64,000 nt of DNA from Plectrocnemia conspersa (taxonomy: Eukaryota; Arthropoda; Insecta; Trichoptera; Polycentropodidae): NCBI GenBank assembly GCA_009617715.1, contig VTFK01000373.1, forward strand, positions 1-64,000. Direction: 5' to 3'. Numbering within the stretch: the stretch's first letter is position 1; each line of letters opens with the position of its first letter. Both the position numbers and the translations under genes were made by a program. The notes beneath the pieces were generated by a model. It saw only the letters and a program-made list of their open reading frames with translations. It did not search any database and was not told where the DNA came from. This document shows, piece by piece, positions 58,080 to 64,000 of this stretch.

Positions 58080-58790
58080 GCATACATCTACCGATTTTAA
58101 TACGAAAAAAAGTTCTGGGTTTTAAATACTGGATATAGAAAAGGCTTTTGATACAGTATGGCATAAAGGATAAATTTATAATAATTAAAATACGAAACTC
58201 TTATTATATTATCCACATTTTACGGTCTCAGATGAAAAATCGAAGCTATGTTGTTTCACTAAATAATACATTTTCGATACTGCGTAAAATAACAGCTCGT
58301 GCACCTCAGGGAAGTATACTTGGTCCGTTCCTTTTCATTATATATATTAATGCTATTCCAATTTATAAAATACCAAACTATCAATGTACGCTAACGACAC
58401 TGCAATTCTTACTATTTATCATGGTATATTGCAGTTAAACTTCAAAAACTCCTTAAAAACTTAAAAAAATAATAATCAAGACAAGACAGAAGCTATTTAC
58501 TAAACGAATACAATCTTTGCCTGCACGCAAAAACAAGAGCATAACATTAATTTAACAGCACGAGCGTTAAATACCTGGAATCCATACTTAAATTCAATAA
58601 ACATATAACTGAACTCCAGTAAAAAAAGCTAGGCGTCATTTACGGCTCTAAAATTAATATTTAATAGAAAAAGCGCGCTTACAATAAAAAATAAAATCCT
58701 AGTCTATAGACAATTAATCAGAACTGTTTTAACTTACGCTTGCGGATCTTCCACTAATATCATCCCTCCACCAGCTTCATTTTATGGATT
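58080..58790 (+). mobile_element. Jockey-like RT fragment, group B, longest copy
   Basis: LDIEKAFDTVWHKG at about 58,130 is RT block A with its Asp. An open frame follows: MKNRSYVVSLNNTFSILRKI, then ARAPQGSILGPFLFIIYINA ('GVPQGSVLGPLLFxIYxxDIP'), then NYQCTLTTLQFLLF where 'ALFADDTA' is expected, so the catalytic FADD is destroyed (YANDT survives in another frame). Further on come SVKYLES, LKFNKHITELQ and, in a shifted frame, the LIEKARL...LVYRQLIRT-like block. Group reference copy for the 22.5, 54.8, 62.9 and 63.8 kb pieces. Confidence 0.9.
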
Positions 58791-58824
58791 TATAGAGTTT
58801 CGCGAGTATAATTATTTTTGAAAT

Positions 58825-58900
58825 CTCGGGATTCATCGCGATTTTCTCATACTTTTTTTCTATTTTTCGGCTGCAATTTAATTAGCTCATTAAAAAAAAT
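58825..58900 (+). repeat. Dispersed repeat, copy 2
   Basis: AAATCTCGGGATTCATCGCG, ATTTTCTCATACTTTTTTTC and ATTTTTCGGCTGCAAT match the block at 50,490-50,590. Here it follows directly on the end of the group B retroelement. Confidence 0.7.
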
Positions 58901-59990
58901 ATATAAATATAACGTATATATATAAATTATTCGTTTAAAAATTAAGCTTAAGAATGTTTTACTAAATAAGCTACTAAATAAATACATTTCTGCTTCTATA
59001 GCAATATGTGTTTGACACATTTGTGATGTGACATTTAGGATATTAAATATTTGCTAAATTTGTTGTGTTAAATTCATAAATGCTTAATTCTTTTTAAGGA
59101 AGAGTTTTTAGTGTTCATTTATGTCCATAAGATATTTACAATTTGTCTTTATCACAATTTATTATTACTCGAAATGATAAAAATAAAAAAGTTGTAATTA
59201 TGAATTAAATAAGTTTGTTTATTAAAATAATATTACAATATTTTTATATATTACATATTATTTTTATAACATATATATATATAATGTTGATTACATTGAT
59301 ATTGGTTTAATATAGATATGCCCACTGTCCCATGGGTAGGTCACTAAACTCGTGCCACTGTTTTTTATTTATAAATTAAATTTTAAGAGAACAAAATTTT
59401 TTGGGCATATCTGGGTTAATTGCTATCAAGGCTTCAAATATACACTGTAAGTTATTCGTTCTCTTACCCGTGGATTAAAATATTAAAATTATTTTTCTAT
59501 TAATCCGTACGTTGTTGGGTTTTTTACACTATTCTCTGTAAGGCTTAAAAAAGTTATTATTCTTATCGTTCCGCCATTGATAATTTTTTAATTTTTAATG
59601 ATTTAACAGAGTCGTCGAGCCATTAAACAATCTGCGAATAATTTCTTTCCCCATATTATATCTTTTTGCTTTTGAAGAATAGCTAAAGACTATATTCTTT
59701 TTTTGACTAGTGAAAGATTTTGAATTTTGCAAATATTTAATTAATGACATCAATGTATGGTTTATTTGATTATATAATATATTTTTAATTGTATGTTGAA
59801 ATTTCCAACTTAGCTCAGATCTATGTATGTTAAATAAACATATATTTTCTTTTAAAATAAAAAAATCAAATATTCTGAGTGAAATTGTTTTGAGCCACAC
59901 AGTTCACGCACACAATAACAAACCGAAATCCTTATCTCGAGCGTACCCTAACATACTATAAATTCTTGATAGATTTGTATTCATCAGAAT
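58901..59990. other. AT-rich interval downstream of the 60-kb gene
   Basis: A minus frame of about 101 codons (59,595-59,900) lacks an upstream ATG at its 5' end and shows no domain; it is lysine-, isoleucine- and phenylalanine-rich as expected of AT-rich sequence. Otherwise nothing. Confidence 0.45.
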
Positions 59991-59996
59991 TTTATT
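59991..59996 (-). terminator. Poly(A) signal AATAAA
   Basis: AATAAA on the minus strand starts about 10 nt past the TAA stop at 60,006. The resulting 3' UTR would be very short. It supports the gene model on 60,006-60,649. Confidence 0.6.
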
Positions 59997-60005
59997 TTCA
60001 AATAG

Positions 60006-60649
60006 TTATTGTTCATAATCTGCAACTTGGTCAGTAAGATTTTTTGACTCCGTCGTAAATTTGTCTTCACTATCACTTTCTTCTTGGAGAATTATATTTG
60101 CGTCTGAGCCCGTAAGATACTTCGAATCCGTTGTACATTTTTCTTCACAAAATGTTTTTTCTTCGAGAGCTGCTATTGCATCAAATTCTGTGATAAGCTC
60201 TGAATCCGTGGTACATTTGTCGTTACAATAACTTTCTTTTTTAAGAGTAACATTTGGGTCCAATTCCATAAGATAGTTCGTTTTCTTGATACATTTTTCT
60301 CTACAATAACTTTCTTTTTTGAGAGTATCATTTGCATCTGAGTCAAATTCCGCGATACATTTTTCTTGACAAGACTTTTCTTCTTTGAGAATTTCAACAT
60401 ACCAAGAAGGAAATAGACGCGTCGTATCTAACAGATCAACGGCTGTGTTAAAACAAAATAAAACAAATTGAATTTAATGGTATTAAGTACAATATATATG
60501 TTTTCGTACTTACGTTGATCTCTTGGTTTTTCAGGAACACTGGCTCGATTATAAGTAGCGAGCATAATAATGGCAACCGGAATAAGCGCAATTATTATGT
60601 AGCAAAAATATTTTGACAATTTCTTTACAATGGTTTTAATAGAGCTCAT
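60006..60649 (-). CDS. Unrecognised membrane-anchored C-x3-C repeat protein (190 aa, two exons)
   Basis: Exon 1 (60649-60514) and exon 2 (60442-60006) join across a 71-bp intron with an AAC-GTAAGT donor and TTTTAACACAG acceptor; the phase-1 join leaves one 190-codon frame. Residues 1-13 are basic (KTIVKKLSK), residues about 14-33 form one membrane helix (IIIALIPVAIIML), then a linker with VDLLDTTRLFPSWYVEIL. From residue 64 come five repeats, three of them exactly 26 residues, of the form L-K/E-K/E-E-S-Y-C-x3-C-T-T. Cysteine pairs fall at 70/74, 92/96, 118/122 and 144/148; the fifth repeat has Ser and Phe instead. Sequons NDT (83), NVT (109) and NLT (180) fit an extracellular, type II or signal-anchored topology. 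Paired CxxxC motifs recall helical-hairpin peptides, but the 22-26 residue spacing is longer and I claim no homology. ATG chosen because it is the first in frame after the predicted start site. The protein is unknown to me. Confidence 0.7.
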
Positions 60650-60743
60650 GATTGTAGTCAAAGTATAACAGAAATTTTTAGGTAAATTTTAGTATTTTTT
60701 GCTAATAATCTCTGGCACTTCTCTTGTCAGCTTGTTGGCAACT

Positions 60744-60780
60744 ACTGAACGCTACTTGAGGCGACTGATGCTTTTATGTC
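60744..60780 (-). promoter_or_regulatory. TATA-like box and initiator
   Basis: On the minus strand CATAAAAG (T at 60776) precedes TTCAGT (A at 60746) by 30 nt, the canonical spacing for an insect TATA/Inr promoter. The initiator lies 97 nt upstream of the ATG at 60649. A second TCAGT lies closer to the TATA box but at the wrong distance. Confidence 0.6.
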
Positions 60781-60784
60781 AGTT

Positions 60785-61865
60785 TTCTACAAAATGAACA
60801 GCTTTTAAATGCAAAAAAGTAGGTCAGTTTTGTTATGATAAAAAGTGTTTTGTTCCGGTTGATATTAACAAACAACAGTTGACTATGATTCTAGAGATTA
60901 ATCATTTACGAATTTAGTGCAACTAATATGACTAATGTGTCATGTTATTATATTTGCACTGAAATCGTGATGTCCGTGACTACTATCCCAAACAGTGGGT
61001 GTGATCGTTTATGATTGTTTTAATTAGGCTTCCGCAAAACTATTCTTTGCCATTTGATTCATAAAAAAATATTTTATTATGATTCAAACATAGTGTTGTA
61101 ACCGATTATTATTAGTTTAATCTAAAGACAAGTTCCTTTTAATTAATTTGTCGACAATATAAGTTTTTATTTATTCTGAAATCATTGAATAAAGAAAACG
61201 AATATGCTAATATTTTTAAAATAATATGAGTTAAGAGGCTAAAATATCTTTTATATTTTTATAGACAAGTCAAAATAACAAACGCAGGAAATAAATATTT
61301 GTATGCCTTTAAGATTGGCGGCAGTATAAATTCATGTGAGAGAATTTTTCTTACTTATTATATATAATTTAACTGGCAAAAAATAGGTGGTCAAAAGTAA
61401 ATATGTTATATTAGTATATTAAATAAAATACAATACCAATACAATATACTTAATATAAAATTAAAAACAAAAAAAAAGTAGAACATCATAAGTCAACGTA
61501 AAATTCTATAATCTTTCCTTCTTGTACTTCATTTTATTCTCTCTGGTTTTTTATCTTACACATATTTCACAAGCTCTTATAAAGTGTTTAATATCACTGT
61601 TTAAATTTATTTACTAATTTAAAGTGTAATTTAATAATTATAGATAATAAAAATAAAAAGGCGTAAAAATATAAACTTTTTTTGTCTTCTGACAAATGTA
61701 TATTTTTTGTTGTTTATTTATTTATTAAATTTAATTTAAGACCATTAAGACCTATTAGATTATTCCAATGTGGCAAACTAGTATAACAAAACACTGTGTT
61801 ATTACAATTAACAAAAAATAAAATACATAGTAAGAAAGAGAAAAAAAATATATAATAATAAAATA
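60785..61865. other. AT-rich interval upstream of the 60-kb gene
   Basis: No frame or transposon motif. It would contain the upstream regulatory sequence of the 60-kb gene, but no clear motif cluster was seen. Confidence 0.45.
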
Positions 61866-61869
61866 TAAT

Positions 61870-62150
61870 GATATAAACTGGATCTTCTTATAAAGATATC
61901 TCATAAACCTTTTAAGAACTTTTATGATTATAAGGAAGTGTTTGTTTATTCAGGGATTCTAAATTATAGATTATTCGGGGATTCTAAATTATAGGGAACC
62001 TCCACTTGCTCTTAAAAGCGATTTAAAGATCTTATAAAAGGTTTTCTAGACAGAATGTTTTCACCTAGGTAGTAGGACTAATCTGACTATGAAAGAAATC
62101 GATAAAATGACACAGTAAGACACTAAATGTATTTTTTTAGTAATCTGAAT
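61870..62150 (-). mobile_element. Group A retroelement fragment with a small internal duplication
   Basis: Minus-strand TGTGTCATTTTATCGATT aligns with 48,735, and the stretch through GAAAACATTCTGTCTAGAAA aligns with the 54.36-kb copy. TATAAAGATATCTCATAAAC continues the family. GGGATTCTAAATTATAG is present twice in tandem (about 61,954 and 61,978). Confidence 0.6.
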
Positions 62151-62284
62151 ACAGAAAATGACTTTAATTTGTAACTGTATTCCTTACACAATCAGTCGCC
62201 ATATGTTACAAATCTTGAGAATAACCGGGTTAAATATTCCAAGCATCTGATGTGCAACAATTCTTTTACAAATTAACAATTATA

Positions 62285-62340
62285 AATTCTGTCAAATGCC
62301 TTTTTATAATTCTTATCTACGATGTCTACTAATTATGAAA
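62285..62340 (-). mobile_element. Short RT block A scrap
   Basis: The minus strand reads VDIVDKNYKKAFDRIYN, the 'DYxKAFDRV' motif. Only about 55 bp are recognisable. It may be the distal part of the group A copy at 61.9 kb or a different element. Confidence 0.5.
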
Positions 62341-62349
62341 TATAATACA

Positions 62350-62855
62350 TATTTATGGCTAGTAATTGCTGCATTAAATCAGTTTAAACGCGTATCGTAT
62401 TATCAGTTGAATGAAATGCCCACGCCTAATAGATTAAATAGCACGCGAAAAATATATACCTTCAAAATAATAACCATAAGGAAATGTAAGCAAAATCGGA
62501 AATTAACCCGCCAACACAATAGCACAAAGAAACCTGATACAATAGGATGATTATTTTCTGAAGAAACAACTCAGGTTTCTCGTGAAAGAACTATATTATC
62601 CGCCTATTTATTCAGCTCTTTGAAGCTTTGTCCTTTTACGATAATTCTTAACTATATACACGCTTTTGTGATGTTGTCGAACAATAATAATAAAAAAAAC
62701 ATGCATCTTTTTTTACGTTAACAATTTATTACAAAAATTTATAATATAATATTTAAACTAATATAAAGCTTAATGTTAATATTTTGAAGTAGAGCTGCAA
62801 AATATTTTTTTTAAAGTGATTTTTAATAAAGTTTGCTTTATGAAACTGACATAAC
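62350..62855. other. Interval without a recognised gene
   Basis: An 84-codon plus frame (62,296-62,550) overlaps the RT scrap on the other strand and has no domain of its own. Confidence 0.45.
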
Positions 62856-62859
62856 CGCA

Positions 62860-63050
62860 ACAACGACCGTTAAATATCTAGACTTTCACCTGGACTCCAA
62901 GCTTAAATTTAACTAACACGTAAAAGAAGTTCCCAATCGCGTCCTAGTATTCGTGAATTATTTTTTTTTAGTCTATAGAATTTTTAACTTACGCCTATAA
63001 AGCCACATGGCAAACATTACGAATAATTATATTTAATTAGATCTAAGTGG
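62860..63050 (+). mobile_element. Jockey-like RT C-terminal fragment, group B
   Basis: TVKYLDFHLDSKLKFN*HVKE matches 'VKYLGxxLDxKLxFxxHI' and, after a gap, LVYRIFNLRL and YKATWQTLRI correspond to 'LYKxLIRPILTYA...W'. The same blocks occur at 22.5 and 58.6 kb. Confidence 0.8.
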
Positions 63051-63059
63051 TTGTTTGTA

Positions 63060-63780
63060 AGACCACTTGTAATTTTAATGCGGATTTTTCTTCGGGGTCT
63101 ATTTCGTCGTTCATCTAACTACCCAATGTATTTAAAATACTTTATCCATTCAATTGAATTTTTCACATAATTTTAAGTCTACGGGGAGTGTAAATTTTAT
63201 ACTTTAAATGATAAATGAAACCAATAACATGTTAATTGTATACCTGTGCATAAATATTGGCATAGTACTGCGATTTTTGCATTGGAATCCCATTGCAATT
63301 TTCATATGTAATCATCAAAATGCAAATTGGTACAAGGTTCTCGTGAGAGAACGAACAGATGCCATAGGAATAATTTTGGAATTTGCAACTGGAATTTGTC
63401 ATTCAATACCAAATTGCGCGTATAGTGATAATTAAATTCCTGATATATTTTTATCAAGAATTGGTTGGCACGTGATGTTAAAAGAAAATTTTAGATTTCA
63501 GTTACTATATCTAATATATTGATAATTTATTTAGCAATATACAAAATTATTCGAGTTTATAAAATTAATAAATAAATATAAATTAAAAACAATGTTATAA
63601 ATCAATGCACCCTTTTTATAAATGTAATCAATTTAACGTGCTGAATGAACACATTTTTCCTGATTTCAATATGAAAAAATTACAGGATTATTAAAGCTAG
63701 AAATTGTTTGACACGACAGATTAGCCTACAAATAATCTAAATTTTAAGCATCTGATTATCTTAGGTGTATACACACGATA
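63060..63780. other. Interval without a recognised gene
   Basis: A 75-codon plus frame at 63,208-63,435 is somewhat richer in complexity (VRERTDAIGIILEFATGICH) but has no domain. The rest is AT-rich. Confidence 0.4.
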
Positions 63781-63784
63781 CAAA

Positions 63785-63935
63785 GAGCAAAGCTAGGTTG
63801 TTTCTCACAATAATTAACTCTCGATAATGGTAAGTTTGCTCATGTTTGCTCCTTTTCAATCTATATATCATAGTAATGGCATTCCTATTTATAAAAATAC
63901 TGACATAACTGGTTTAGAAGTAAAATTTAAAATGT
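63785..63935 (+). mobile_element. Group B RT scrap
   Basis: AGCTAGGTTGTTTCTCACAA and TGCTCCTTTTCAATCTATAT plus GGCATTCCTATTTATAAAAA align with AGCTATGTTGTTTCACTAAA, CCGTTCCTTTTCATTATATA and GCTATTCCAATTTATAAAAT at 58.24-58.37 kb. The intervening segment is shortened. The element may continue past the right edge. Confidence 0.65.
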
Positions 63936-64000
63936 ATTATATGAACAGCTTATTACGCAGGTAATAAAATACGCTTGCCAAGTATAAAGTATACCATATA

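Noticed and set aside
59595..59900. 101-codon minus frame
   Set aside because: No ATG at its start, AT-driven composition, no domain, and it lies past the poly(A) signal of the 60-kb gene.
1..64000. CRISPR array, rRNA, phage or bacterial operon signals, well-known insect microRNAs
   Set aside because: The only regular repeat is a spacerless 159-bp satellite, and a by-eye scan found none of the other signals.

Overview
This is a eukaryotic, almost certainly insect, nuclear window. It is strongly AT-rich and gene-poor, with GT-AG introns, a canonical AATAAA signal, a TATA/initiator-type promoter, tRNA-derived SINEs, Jockey-like non-LTR retrotransposons and mariner transposons. The transposon types would suit a lepidopteran, but I cannot fix the order or species from sequence alone. 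No rRNA, intact tRNA, CRISPR array or bacterial feature was seen.

The best-supported gene lies on the minus strand at about 59,991-60,780. It has two exons, a 71-bp intron, an upstream CATAAAAG/TTCAGT promoter and a poly(A) signal ten bases past the stop. The predicted 190-residue protein has one N-terminal membrane segment and five roughly 26-residue repeats; four carry a C-x3-C pair and the last has lost both cysteines. I do not recognise it. Weaker coding candidates are a two-exon 71-residue reading frame (minus, 10,430-10,705), a single 144-bp exon with good splice sites (minus, 34,659-34,802) and an ORF at 30,261-30,650. A CpG-rich block at 27,110-27,506 looks like the promoter and non-coding first exon of a plus-strand transcript.

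Most recognisable sequence is decayed mobile DNA. Jockey-like reverse-transcriptase pieces fall into two groups. Group A has the VYxDFxKAFD...YADDL type (17.6, 25.5, 45.6, 48.5, 51.4, 54.2 and 61.9 kb). Group B has the LDIEKAFDTVWH...PQGSILGPFLF type (22.5, 54.8, 58.1, 62.9 and 63.8 kb, probably 32.3 kb). Other non-LTR pieces are a Jockey ORF1-knuckle/endonuclease fragment (5.6-6.5 kb), a different RT clade (3.7-4.1 kb) and an RT start at 33.3-33.6 kb. DNA transposon remains are three or more mariners (2.4, 9.0, 14.7 and 51.7 kb), a pogo/Tigger-type C-terminus (39.4 kb) and two hAT-like ends (0.8 and 21.9 kb). A SINE family has two clear copies (16.7 and 37.5 kb) and two headless relatives (0.87 and 37.06 kb). 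A 159-bp satellite array opens the window.

Against the AT-rich background stand about 20 patches of 150-600 bp with markedly higher GC and CpG and no sustained reading frame (for example 4.3, 6.7, 38.2, 44.6, 47.7, 52.2, 56.5 and 57.7 kb). Several are rich in homeodomain-type, GATA-like, E-box or GAGA motifs. Their number in a gene-poor tract suggests a regulatory landscape around a developmental regulator lying outside the window. That is inference: conservation cannot be tested here. A 78-nt hairpin at 47,189-47,266 is a candidate pre-microRNA.
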